A DNA stretch of 17,500 nucleotides from positions 8,297,514 to 8,315,013 of the forward strand of contig CM018904.1 of the NCBI GenBank assembly GCA_009663005.1, read 5' to 3'. The stretch is from Actinidia chinensis. Its lineage: Eukaryota; Streptophyta; Magnoliopsida; Ericales; Actinidiaceae. The notes under the pieces are model-generated. The model was not told where the DNA came from. It made no database searches and saw nothing but the letters and a program-made list of their open reading frames with translations. How positions within the stretch are numbered: the stretch's first letter is position 1; each line of letters starts with the position of its first letter. Below, piece by piece: positions 1 to 8,639 of this stretch. The translations under genes and the position numbers were made by a program.

Positions 1-178
1 AAACGCCTCTTAGAGCGTCAAACGGCGAGCCCAGGGCGGTGTTTAACTGAAAAGTCGCATTTTTCAGTCACTTTTCTACACAGTGCACATCGAGGAAGAG
101 CAGAGAGAGAAAACTTGGCGATTTTGAAAGGCGGAAGTCTCAAGGGTCAAACTTTATCATTTAGGTGATCAAATCAAT

Positions 179-847
179 GTAATTCATGAATTTCTTAATT
201 GAGTGTTTAGATTTAGGGTCTTCATCATAGAAACCTAGGTTTTCGAGAAAAAAAATGGTTCGAAGTTTTCACATGTGTATAAATCAAACATATTTACAAA
301 CAATCATGATTTTCCTTTCCCATTATTAGTGTTGTGGGACAGTTTAAGGTTGTTAAACACAAAAGAAGAGGGAATTCCTGGTTAAAGTTTCAGGAACAAA
401 CCCAGGATGTGTATGCCACTCCAAGTGTCGATGAATGCCCCAATTGAAAGAATATTAATGTTGTGAGGGAATTTTGTTTCAAACTCATCATTATGCTATA
501 TTGAGATTTGGGAGATTGGGTCAAGGAAATTGTGCATGGGAATTTAGGCATACATATACACTTCACATGTTCGACGAATTGTTCCCAATGAAAGAATCAA
601 ATTGATTGTGAGGGAATAGGTGTGTATTAGTCATGTGTGTCGGTTCATTAAAGGATTGGAGATTTGAGTAACTGGACAATGTTAGTAGAACTTAGTTTTA
701 CATGGGAACACAAAAACATCGTGGTTGCATTTGCGAATTTCAATTGAGACTCTTGGTAAAACACCAACTTTATAGCACATATCAGTGCATTGCATAGTTG
801 CATAGTGTGTGACTTATGTTTGTATTTTTGTTTGGTTTGGTATGAAG
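179..847 (+). other. Predicted leader intron of the repeat-borne gene, left copy
   Basis: Inferred by comparing the two repeats. The left copy reads ATCAATGTAATTCATGA around 174-190 and the right copy reads ATCAAGATAAGTTCATGA around 12020-12037; each looks like a damaged version of an AAG/GTAAGT donor. At the other end the right copy has a clean TTGATGCAG acceptor at 12683-12691, where the left copy reads TATGAAG ending at 847. The implied introns are 669 and 666 bp and lie just upstream of the start codon of the decayed gene. No open frame runs through the interval. Neither copy retains both intact splice sites, so this is an ancestral feature rather than a working intron. Confidence 0.45.
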
Positions 848-876
848 GGGGGGGGTAATTTGAAACTTTGGGTAAT

Positions 877-1968
877 ATGGAACACGGGAAGTCCAAACTA
901 AAAGGTCAAATCCAAAGGAAAGGCAGGGGTGGATTATGATGCTTCTCGTTTCACGAGGGAAAAATGCAAAAAAACTGTTCAATAAGGTCTGGGGATTCGT
1001 AACGGGCAGTACTTGGAGAGGAAGCTTATCCTAGTTGCCTTAGAAAGCACTGGCATTAGTTTTGTCAAAACTTTACAACTAGGGGTTGGATAAATTTGGC
1101 AAAATTAAGGCGAATCGGTTCTAACATATTGTGTAAGAGTTATGGCAAACATTAAAAAACATGAACCGGAACTGAGCAAGAAAGGAAAATTATATAGTTG
1201 GTGCGAGGAAAGAAATTGAAGTGACCCCTGATACTTTTGCTGAAATTTTCGAGATCCCGAGAGAAAAAACCCAGAGTTTGTATGTTCGAATGTTGGGATG
1301 CCGGATTTAGCAGTATAGTTCTAACAGAAATGCTTTTAGAGGGGGACGAATGGGACGGTGAGTGCAGTGTAAACAAGACAGCCTCAGGACAAGGATTTGA
1401 TGATTCTATTTCTATTTTATGTAATTCACTGCTTCCTCTAAACGTTATAGTATCCATGAATGTCGCTAGGGCTAGGTTATTGGGGCAATTGGCACTGGGA
1501 AGACCATTTTGACTTACCCCGTATATGTTTTATCTTGTGCGCCACATATAAGGCTTCGGACAAGATGGGTTCGTACCTTTTACGGGAATTTTGACAGGTT
1601 ATTTTAAAAAAAGACGGATGGAAGAAGGTCCATATCCCTTTAGATTTCATTAGGATGAGCATGAGGGGGCCATTGATAGAGCTTCTTGTCCCGATCGAGG
1701 GGAAAAGGAAGAGAGGAAATTGGGGGGGAGGAAGGAAGCACAAGAGGGATCAGACTATAGGCCAGGGAGAGCTAAAGGAAGCTATTCTGAATTGGGGAAA
1801 GAGATGGTAAGCAAATGTCTGATTTAAGAGAAAGAAAGAAGGGAATACCCGATTGTCGTCATTAGAGGAGGAGTTAGTCGTCACACGGTTATGCTCCAAG
1901 AAATGAAGGGAATGTTGATCCGTATGGAGGGGAAGGAAGATGATGATGATGATGACGAGGAGGATTAG
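877..1968 (+). pseudogene. Decayed 'putative plant transposon protein' domain gene, left copy
   Basis: Starting at ATG 877 (MEHGKSKLKG) the fragments read, across several frameshifts: DASRFTREK near 935, IRNGQYLERKLILVALEST near 995, GKLYSW near 1185, PDTFAEIFEIPREK near 1225, LLEGDEWDGE near 1335, LLPLNVIVSMNVARARLL near 1432, PIDRAS near 1670 and LQEMKGMLIRMEGKE near 1895. It closes with an acidic D/E tail and a stop at 1966-1968. This resembles the plant family Pfam calls putative plant transposon protein (PF20167, named from memory), which travels with Athila-like elements; its biochemical role is not established. Full length would be about 360 codons. At least five frame changes or in-frame stops make it nonfunctional. 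It could be the element's extra ('third') ORF or a captured host gene. Confidence 0.6.
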
Positions 1969-3523
1969 GATCTATGACATTTCTTTGTTCTGGATGTTAT
2001 GATTATATGTTTTATGTTGGGATCAAGTGTTACATTTTGATGCTTTAAATTGTTAGTTGAATGCTTTTAATGGATGAATGTTGTTTTTAATTGTCTTGGC
2101 TAAATTGTTTAGGGCCGAAGTTACTGATATGATTGAAAAAAAAGGGGTTCATTTCATGTCAAGTGAATGAAACAGGTTGTTTTTTGGTTCCTTGAATTTT
2201 CATTGTGACTCCTCACAGTACATGGGTATAATCTGATCTTTCGTGTATAGTGGATGTGTTAAGAATTCTTAGATTTTGGGACCATAATAAACTCATATGT
2301 TTTGGTTCAAAGACAGTTGAAAGCAAATTGTGACTTGCATAAACGATGTTTAAGAGAATTAATCAGGTCAAATTAGTCTTGCATGTTAATATTTACTGTT
2401 TGTGCTAATGAGAGAGGAGGAGGATCGTCATACAATGGCACGAGTCGTGTTTTTCGAAGTAAATGAAAACTGTTATACGTCTACATAACCATGAATCCAT
2501 AAGTGGAGATTTATACCTGTGAGCTTTAGAGTCATGAATCGTTTTGGTGAGCGATTTAACTTTACGCAAGAAAATTTATTTGAACTATTATTTGAAGTTT
2601 CAATATTTTGAATTGGTTTACATGTTAGGTGATGGAAGGTTAGAATTTTTGACACTTTTACATGCCTACACGCATTCGGATTTTGTTAATTAAGGCTAAT
2701 TCACCGATATCTGCTGGGAGACGGAGCGGGGGGAGTGGAGGGAACGAGGAAAAAAGAGGCCCCCCTTCATTCCAACCACTTCTACCTTTAATCTTCTTCT
2801 TACCCCCATAATCCCCCTCCCGTCCCACTATTGTCCCTCAAAAAAAGCGCATCGTTTGGAGTGGTAGGTAATTTTTGAGAAGTTAAAAAAAAAAAGGAGT
2901 TTGAAATGAGTGCCTAGTAAGTTGGCAGTTGTAGTATGGCCAGTGTATATGTTGAGATTATTACCGCTGAGTCTCCTCTAACTGTCTTGGGAATATTCTT
3001 TCACTCATATGGCCTTAAAGATACAAAAATTGCATAACTTTTTCGAATTATTGCATGTAAAAGTTATCAAGTCAAAAATCACAACTTGTGCATTAACGGT
3101 GAACATTCTTCATGAAATTAGCCAAGCGATACACTTTACATCTTTGCGGTTTGAAATTGGGTCTCTATTAGAATTATTTTTCCAACTTACTCGTACAACG
3201 AGCAATCCTTGAGAGAAACTGTGTTGTTCATTGTTGGAGTGTATGACTTGTGAGTTTTGAATCCGAGGCTGTAGGTTGTTGTATGAGATGCGTAATGGTT
3301 TTAATTAAATTTGGGGAATATGACTCTATCCACTTTACACTTGAATCTCTCATTTATATTGACACTTGACGTTGGTAGATTGCTTAGCATGATTGGTTTG
3401 ATTGAATTGCTTGCATTGTATTTTTGTTGAAGAAACTATTGTTAAATATTTTTGATACATTGTCTAGTTGATTTTGGTGGGATCATTATTGAAGCCTCAC
3501 GAGACACCACTCCTCCACTAGGG
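1969..3523. other. Noncoding stretch after the repeat-borne gene, left copy
   Basis: AT-rich sequence with no supportable gene. It aligns with 13806-15340 in the right copy throughout, except for a purine-rich block at about 2712-2765. Short open frames here are not kept in the other copy: the 67-codon frame from 3009 is stopped after about 15 codons at the equivalent place near 14820. It may be the 3' untranslated part of the upstream gene followed by the region before an LTR. The end, 3495-3530, is shared closely with 15315-15345 and includes a purine-rich AGGGGAA. Confidence 0.6.
2712..2845. other. Purine block followed by pyrimidine block, specific to the left copy
   Basis: The + strand is almost all purine from about 2714 to 2761 (G-rich, GAGCGGGGGGAGTGGAGGGA) and then switches to pyrimidine-rich up to about 2840 (CCCCCTCCCGTCCCA). 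The corresponding place in the right copy, about 14555-14610, is shorter and lacks the G-rich part. The two arms are loosely complementary and could fold back. I see no clear target-site duplication, so I do not call it a transposable element. Confidence 0.5.
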
Positions 3524-4150
3524 GAAAGCTAGGGGTTTAAAGGCTTCGATGCATACCTAAAATGGCATTCGGACTCTTTACGAAAGTAGCAGATTATCTT
3601 TTTGTTTTATTTAATTTTGCTAGGGACTACAAAGGTTATTTGGTGTTGATTGGACTGCAATAATTGTAGTCAAGCGCCATTAAACCTGACCTAAGGTAGC
3701 CCTAAATTCGGTTATTATGTTTTTTATCATATAGTGCACGTATAGCTTGTTTGAGTCATTGTAGGTTGTATATTGATAAGTCGAAGAATGGAAGCATAAA
3801 AGTAGAACGGTGTATGACGAAAGGAGAAAAAAACTCAAAATAAGGTTCATATTACATTGGGAGTTCAACGCAAGCCAGAGGAAACCAGCGTCGAACGCTG
3901 TGAAAAATCTTGAATTTTTGTGAAGAACGTTCGAACGCCTGACTGATTGGACTGGCATAATTGTGGTTCAAACGCGTTTAATCGACCTAATTGGCCCTAG
4001 TTTAGTTTAACTATTTAAATGTTTATCGTACATTCTACTTATAGGCGTTTTTGAGTTCATTTAGGTTTTAATTGTTGATAAGGCGAAGATTGAAGCCATA
4101 AAAAGTACAACGAAGTATGAAGAAAAGAAGGTTCAAATTACCTTTAACGT
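3524..4150. other. Segment present only in the left repeat
   Basis: Left and right repeats align up to AGGGGAA (about 3524; about 15345) and again from about 4179 and 15402. Between these the left copy has some 630 bp; the right copy has only about 50 bp, most of it resembling the LTR terminus. The left segment contains the roughly 300-bp tandem duplication and the first of the CGTTCGAACG palindromes. No gene is seen. Confidence 0.65.
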
Positions 4151-4165
4151 TCAACGCCACACCAT
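3650..4165. repeat. Tandem duplication, unit about 300 bp, second copy shorter
   Basis: Unit 1 begins near 3650 (TTGGACTGCAATAATTGTAG) and unit 2 near 3947 (TTGGACTGGCATAATTGTGG). Shared landmarks in the same order are a GCCCTA near 3699 and 3993, TTGATAAG-CGAAGA near 3773 and 4074, GAAGC-ATAAAA-GTA near 3789 and 4092, and GTTCAACGC near 3873 and 4149. The end of unit 1 includes an extra stretch with two palindromic motifs. The units have diverged, so the duplication is old. The right repeat lacks this region. Confidence 0.6.
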
Positions 4166-4440
4166 TAATAATCTTTGAGTTCGAACGCAAAGAGGAAAAT
4201 TTATGAATACCGTTCGAACGCCTCTGCTTACAGTTTGAAGTGCGAAGTTAATTAAAGAGTTCGAACGCCTCTGCTTACATTTCGCAAAATGCAGACTGAA
4301 AAGTTTTGTTTTTTGCCTTAAGCTTCGAACTCTCATGAAAGAAGGATTAGGTCGTTCGAACGCCAATAAGAAAAACAGACTATTGGTACTAAGATTCGCA
4401 CTATCATTGAAGAAGGAAGTTGGCGTTCGAACGCCAAGGC
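3870..4440. repeat. Cluster of CGTTCGAACG palindromes in the U3-like part, left copy
   Basis: The self-complementary decamer CGTTCGAACG occurs exactly at 3928-3937, 4211-4220, 4353-4362 and 4424-4433. One-base-short or degraded versions occur near 3890, 4179, 4259 and 4324. Several are followed by CCTCTGCTTACA. The copy at 4420-4437 is an 18-bp perfect palindrome, TTGGCGTTCGAACGCCAA. The cluster ends about 50 bp before the TATA box, so it sits where promoter or enhancer repeats would be in a U3 region. The regulatory role is inferred. Confidence 0.75.
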
Positions 4441-4485
4441 AATCCGGAAGATTCCTAATCTGTTTAGGACTTGAATTTGAAGTGC

Positions 4486-4498
4486 CTATATATATATC
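4486..4498 (+). promoter_or_regulatory. TATA box, left LTR
   Basis: CTATATATATATC lies in the conserved context GAAGTGC...TATATC that is also found at 15714-15740. A purine-rich GTAGGGGACG follows about 15-25 bases downstream, a plausible start for R near 4515-4530. From there to the LTR end is about 950 bp. Assignment rests on sequence and position only. Confidence 0.55.
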
Positions 4499-4887
4499 TT
4501 TATATCTTTGTAGGGGACGTGATTTTGAGGGTTTTTCTCAGGTCCTCTAAGTTTAGTTTTCAAGGTTCTTCATTATTTGTTGTAAGTTTACATTAAAGTC
4601 TTGTTTGTTTTAAATTTTTAACGTTTTTTTTTAGTCATCATCATTTTTTTTTTTCATTTTTCCTGGTGTCGATTTAATATCTTGTTTTATATCTTTATAT
4701 AGTTATTAAATTAGAATGCATTCAATATTAGATATTCGTTTACCCTAGTATGAGTGGCTAGTTTTCTTACTTGGATCGATTTGTGAAAGTCAATCGGATC
4801 AAGGATGAACAATGGAGTAATTTATTTTCATCGTATATCTTTCTAGAATTTTTTTATTCTTCCTCTTTTCTAATCTAAATACTGTTC

Positions 4888-5087
4888 GAAACTTGGGAGT
4901 CCTATTATGTTTCGATAAACAATCGTGTTTTTTCGGATCGATGATGCACTACCATGATTATAACAAACAGATTTAATTACTTTTTTGAAAACTTGGGAGT
5001 CCTATTATGTCTGAATACATCTTGTGATGCGATCGTGATGCACTCCTTTGATCCATACAACACACAGATTATTTAGAGTAAAGTAAG
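4888..5087. repeat. Two tandem copies of a roughly 100-bp unit in R/U5, left LTR
   Basis: AAACTTGGGAGTCCTATTAT occurs at 4889 and 4989, each time followed by a related sequence containing GATGCACT and an ACA-rich CAGATT. The same pair, with similar spacing, is found in the right LTR near 16112 and 16207. The duplication therefore predates the divergence of the two repeats. It lies downstream of the TATA box and would be in the RNA leader. Confidence 0.7.
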
Positions 5088-5431
5088 TAATAATGTTTGG
5101 CTTAAAAGTTTAATTTCGAATTCAGACTCCAGAATAGTCGAAGGATTGGTTATAATATGCTCTCATTGTATCCGAGAAACTCGTTGACTGGATCAATTGA
5201 TTTCTGAGTTTTTTTATTAACAGTTAATCATTTTTTTTTTTTAGTTATTAACTTTAGTTCAAACTCATCAAATCCAAACTCATTCTTTTTATTTTTATTT
5301 TTAATTTTTGAAGCATAAGTCGACTTTAGTTAGGATTGCATGTAGTTTTTTGGTCATCTTGTTGTCACCTTTGCATTTGTTCCTTGTGGGTCGATACTCG
5401 ATTCGAGTTTTTAACTCTCGCGACCCGTACA

Positions 5432-5466
5432 CTTGCGGTAAAGAATTCACTTCTGGAGGCGAATCA
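5432..5466 (+). other. 3' terminus of the left LTR
   Basis: CTTGCGGTAAAGAATTCACT at 5432-5451 and the following GGAGGCGAATCA end with CA, the usual LTR terminal dinucleotide. The matching end of the right repeat is 16655-16690. The preceding sequence, with CCTTGTGGGTCGATACTCG near 5382, has the look of Athila-type U5. Six bases (5467-5472) separate this end from the PBS. Confidence 0.8.
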
Positions 5467-5472
5467 AGTTTT

Positions 5473-5490
5473 TGGCGCCGTTGCCAGGGG
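5473..5490 (+). other. Primer-binding site (tRNA-Asp type)
   Basis: TGGCGCCGTTGCCAGGGG follows the left LTR end. Its first 13 bases fit the complement of the CCA-bearing 3' end of plant tRNA-Asp as I recall it, with one mismatch (A at 5486) further in. A tRNA-Asp-type PBS is typical of Athila-lineage Ty3/gypsy elements. It primes minus-strand DNA synthesis and fixes the left boundary of the internal region. Confidence 0.85.
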
Positions 5491-5905
5491 AACATACTTT
5501 TCGCACCAGGGACCTCAAGAGGCGTGCTAGAACACGACCTAGTCCTTTCTAACTTCAGTGATTGCTTTACCACCATCTACTACAGGAAATCTACGGCCAA
5601 GCCATTTGGCGTAACCTTGTTCCACTCTGGTTTTTTTGTGTTAGTTTTTAAGGAGATTATTTGTTTTTTATTTTTTTTGTGGTCTAGGCATTAATTTAGG
5701 GATTGGAGCGGACAGAGGGTGAATAGAGACTTTTGTGGTTTTGTTTATCGTGGTGGTTTTGTTTACGCATGTGGAGATTGTGTGTGGTGTCGGCTGGGGT
5801 ATTGATTAACTTGTTGGAATCGGTGCTGACATATAACTGTGGAGACTTGTGTGATCGGTTGGTTAAAATACGTGCTTACTTGTGCATTGGCATTTGTAGT
5901 GGTCT
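5491..5905 (+). other. Untranslated leader between PBS and gag
   Basis: About 400 bp with no recognisable protein similarity, rich in T and G on the + strand (poly-T runs near 5625-5685). The 128-codon frame at 5308-5694 runs across the LTR end and the PBS, so it is accidental. Gag-like wording begins near 5907 (LRDHTTFSPSRPT). Confidence 0.6.
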
Positions 5906-5929
5906 CATAACTTTAGGGATCATACAACC

Positions 5930-5987
<58 letters not shown>

Positions 5988-7605
5988 CCAAGGTCCGGTA
6001 GTCCGATAGACCTACCCCTTTCCTGAGATTAGAGGCGGCATTTAACCCATCCACATGGAATCATCAGGACCAAGATCCTAGGGACATGTTTATGTGGGCA
6101 CAAATGGGGACACGGATTTGATAGGTAAGTAGAAGATCGTGATCAATGAGTAATGCGGGGGGAAGTCGAAGCCCAAACTCGTACCATGAGGTATTACAGT
6201 GAATCCCGCAAGGCAACCCCTCTCTGCTATAGTACTTCCCGCACATCACAACCACTTTAATCCATGATCGGGAATGCGACAATCTTTGCCACATTTAACG
6301 TTGTGAGTCGGAGAGACCTTCACACGCATTAAAGACTTTGAGGATGCATGTTCGTCTTGTCAAGACATTCATGTCCCTAGGGAGGTTGTTACTTCTCAAA
6401 CTTGTCTCCATTCACTCTAAAGGAAAAGCCAATGTGTTAACTCTTTGAAACCTAGTTCCATTCATCCTGGAATGCATGGAGGGGGAGTTCTTAAAAAAAA
6501 TTTTCCTGAAAATCGTACTGAGGCACTACGTCGGGTCCATTTCTCCGTTTTGTGCCAACCTAGTGGCGAGAGTTTCTTCCAGCTTGGAGAGATTCAAGAT
6601 TTACTAAATGCATGCCCTCCCATAATTTTCCCCATGGCCACACATCCATATCTTTTATTCATCAGTGTCTGAAAAATTGAAGATGTTTGTAGGTCGAGTC
6701 CATGTGTGCGGGAAGTTTTTCCAGACAAGACTCCTGAGCAGCTTTGGTATTTTGATTACCTAGCTAATGTGTGTCAAGTGATAGGCCCTGCACAGAACCT
6801 GTCATGTTAATAAATTCTTTGCATTTCTCACACACATTGTAGGTATTAAATATAATTGGGGATGGAGGATGAAGTTAATGCGAAAGCTCTCGGCACTTTC
6901 GATACAAGTGGAGGCTTTATGCACATGCTAAGGCCGCTCAAGTTGTACAAATGAGTCTCAAGTATGTGTGTATTGTGTGTACACCGGCCCATTGCACTGA
7001 TGTGTGTCCGATTGTAGCGGGGGTAAAAAGGCACGTGGACAAGTTAATGTGGTAGGCCATTTTTCAGGAATTGAGGTAATCCTTACTCCAATACGTTATA
7101 TCATGGGTGGAGAAATCACCCTAACTTTTGTGGGTGGCGACAGAGGGCAACAGACCCGGTCAAATTTTTTTTCTCAAAATGCCCAAAATTTTCAATCCGG
7201 CAACAACACCATACCAGGCAACCACATTCATACCCTACACAGAATGTAGCACCACAATCACAACTATTCCCTATTCTGGCTCCACAAGTGCCCCCACCTG
7301 TCACACAACATGCACAATATCACCTCCCATCGGAGGAATGAGGAATAATGAAACGCGCACGAAAGTCCACAATCTTTAGCAATCATTCATGAATTTTGAG
7401 AAACATAGGGGGAAAGTGAATTCTTACTTGAGAGTCTCGTATTTCACAACAAATTCAATGGGCGATTTCCCCGCCCAACCTCCAGCAAAATTCCTAAGCC
7501 TGCAAATTGCATTGAGGAACACATGAAGCAATTCATGCCATCATGACTCTTAGAAGTGGTAAGGAAATTGATAAACAATGCCAAAAAGGGGTAATTCAAG
7601 GTGGG
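5906..7605 (+). pseudogene. gag: Gag (capsid and nucleocapsid), degenerate
   Basis: Gag coats the element RNA and forms the cytoplasmic particle. Fragments in order: an N-terminal LRDHTT-like start near 5907; SLKGKAN near 6412; the best-kept capsid block in one frame at 6445-6672, containing LKKNFPENRTEALRR and QDLLNACPP; a zinc knuckle at 6969-7007 (C-x2-C-x3-H-x4-C); an Asn/Pro/Thr-rich tail at about 7150-7350; and the gag-pro junction motif AIMTLRSGKE at 7538-7567. The order and wording match the retrotransposon gag family of Athila elements. Single-base indels and stops throughout leave no frame over about 80 codons. The exact start cannot be fixed. Confidence 0.8.
6969..7007 (+). other. 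CCHC zinc knuckle of Gag
   Basis: The codons read CIVCTPAHCTDVC, with Cys, Cys, His and Cys at the C-x2-C-x3-H-x4-C spacing of a retroviral nucleocapsid zinc knuckle. This short stretch is intact although the surrounding frame is broken. The family role is RNA binding. Confidence 0.75.
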
Positions 7606-7779
7606 GAAAAGTCTAAGGATTTAGGTGTGAGAGTGAGATACGAAGTTAGATGATGAAAGGAAAGAAATTAAAGGAAGAACAGACATGTATTCTATTCTGA
7701 GCCGGTCACAAAAGTTCCTAATGAAATTACTGTTGAGGAATTTTAGACATGCACCGTTTCCACAAAGATTGCAAAAGTG

Positions 7780-8350
7780 AGTAAGCAAACTTAAACTCGG
7801 AATTTATGATGTTTTCAACAAGTTCGAATCAATATTCCGTTGTTAGATGCTACATTAAACAGATTCCCTCTATGCCAAATTTTTAAAGGAATTGTGTACT
7901 GTCAAAAGGATTTTGCGTAAAAGAGACGGCAATTATGAATGAGATTCAGAGTGCGATTCTCCATGCAAGACGGTGCCGAGTCATAAGGACCCCGATTGTC
8001 TACGATTTTCGTGCATCATAGGGGGTTGTAAGATTGATCGAGCACTTCTCGATTTAGGTTCTTAGCGTGAATTTATGGCCGTATTCTGTATACAAGACCT
8101 AGGTTTAGGAGAAACTGAAACCACGCGAGTTCGCTTGAGTGGGCTGATCGTTCTGTTTAAGGTTTCCGATGGTATCATTGAGGGATGTTCTGATTCAGTC
8201 GATAGCTGTGTAACTAACCCGGTAGTTTCATATTCTTGGATACTCAACCTGTTGATTGTGGTCGTCTAAACGTCATATTCCTGTTATCTTAGGTAGCCAT
8301 TCCTAGCCATGGCGAATGCTTTATTCATTGCAGGCATGGATACTTAAGCC
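7780..8350 (+). pseudogene. pol: Aspartic protease domain of Pol, degenerate
   Basis: The domain cleaves the Gag-Pol polyprotein. Visible pieces: NIPLLDA near 7831 upstream of the core; GGCKIDRALLDLGS at 8023-8062, which places the catalytic Asp at 8051-8053 in the DLGS form common in this lineage in place of D-T/S-G; then, after one extra T at about 8062, VNLWPYSVY-like wording; then DLGLGE to VVSYSW in one frame at 8096-8240; and a final VILG near 8286. The extra base immediately after the catalytic loop makes the protease nonfunctional as written. The region between the gag motif at 7567 and here is low-complexity linker. Confidence 0.75.
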
Positions 8351-8639
8351 TTTCATTTGGAATATTGGACTTTTGAGACTAACATTTTTTCACTGTGTGT
8401 AAACAAATGAAGGTAAGTAGACCATTGAGAAAATAAAATGTCATTGAGACCATCATTCACGAGCATGTGGTATCGGGAGTTTATGGAAAGATTTCGATTG
8501 AGAGAGCTCCATTTGGAGTGAACCCCATGACCATTGGAATCTGAACTGTAAGGGTTTTAGGGATGCATCTATTATTGGAAAGAGAGTGAGCCTTTTTGCA
8601 TGTGGGTCCATTGGACCCCAACTTTTGAAACCTCTTGCA

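Larger units (their letters stand above)
1..5466 (+). repeat. Long direct repeat, left copy (LTR or 3'-internal region plus LTR)
   Basis: Position 1 aligns with about 11839, and position 5466 with 16690. Similarity is continuous by eye but interrupted by many small indels, one large gap (about 3524-4150) and a purine-rich insertion near 2710. Order of parts: motif-rich leader, predicted intron, a decayed protein gene, a noncoding stretch, CGTTCGAACG palindrome cluster, TATA box, roughly 100-bp tandem repeat, then a U5-like end with terminal CA followed by the PBS. If it is an LTR it is unusually long, about 5 kb, comparable only with elements such as Ogre. Alternatively only the last 1.3-1.9 kb is LTR. 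Confidence 0.85.

Noticed and set aside
1152..1743. Two minus-strand frames of 101 and 88 codons
   Set aside because: They are antisense to the repeat-borne gene, whose + strand reading has clear domain similarity.
3009..3212. 67-codon + strand frame starting at a conserved ATG
   Set aside because: In the right repeat the equivalent frame stops after about 15 codons and the amino acids are not kept, so it is not a conserved small gene.
3870..4440. CRISPR-like array
   Set aside because: The repeated unit is a 10-18 bp palindrome with irregular spacing in a plant retrotransposon; there are no uniform repeats and spacers.
5308..5694. The longest open frame in the window, 128 codons on the + strand
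   Set aside because: It runs across the LTR end and the PBS, where no coding is expected, and shows no family resemblance; the right LTR does not preserve it.
5733..6026. 97-codon + strand frame with a hydrophobic start
   Set aside because: The Trp/Cys-rich N-terminus looks like chance translation of GT-rich leader. Gag similarity only begins near its end and in another frame.
6064..6294. 76-codon minus-strand frame within gag
   Set aside because: Antisense to decayed gag, no recognisable motif.
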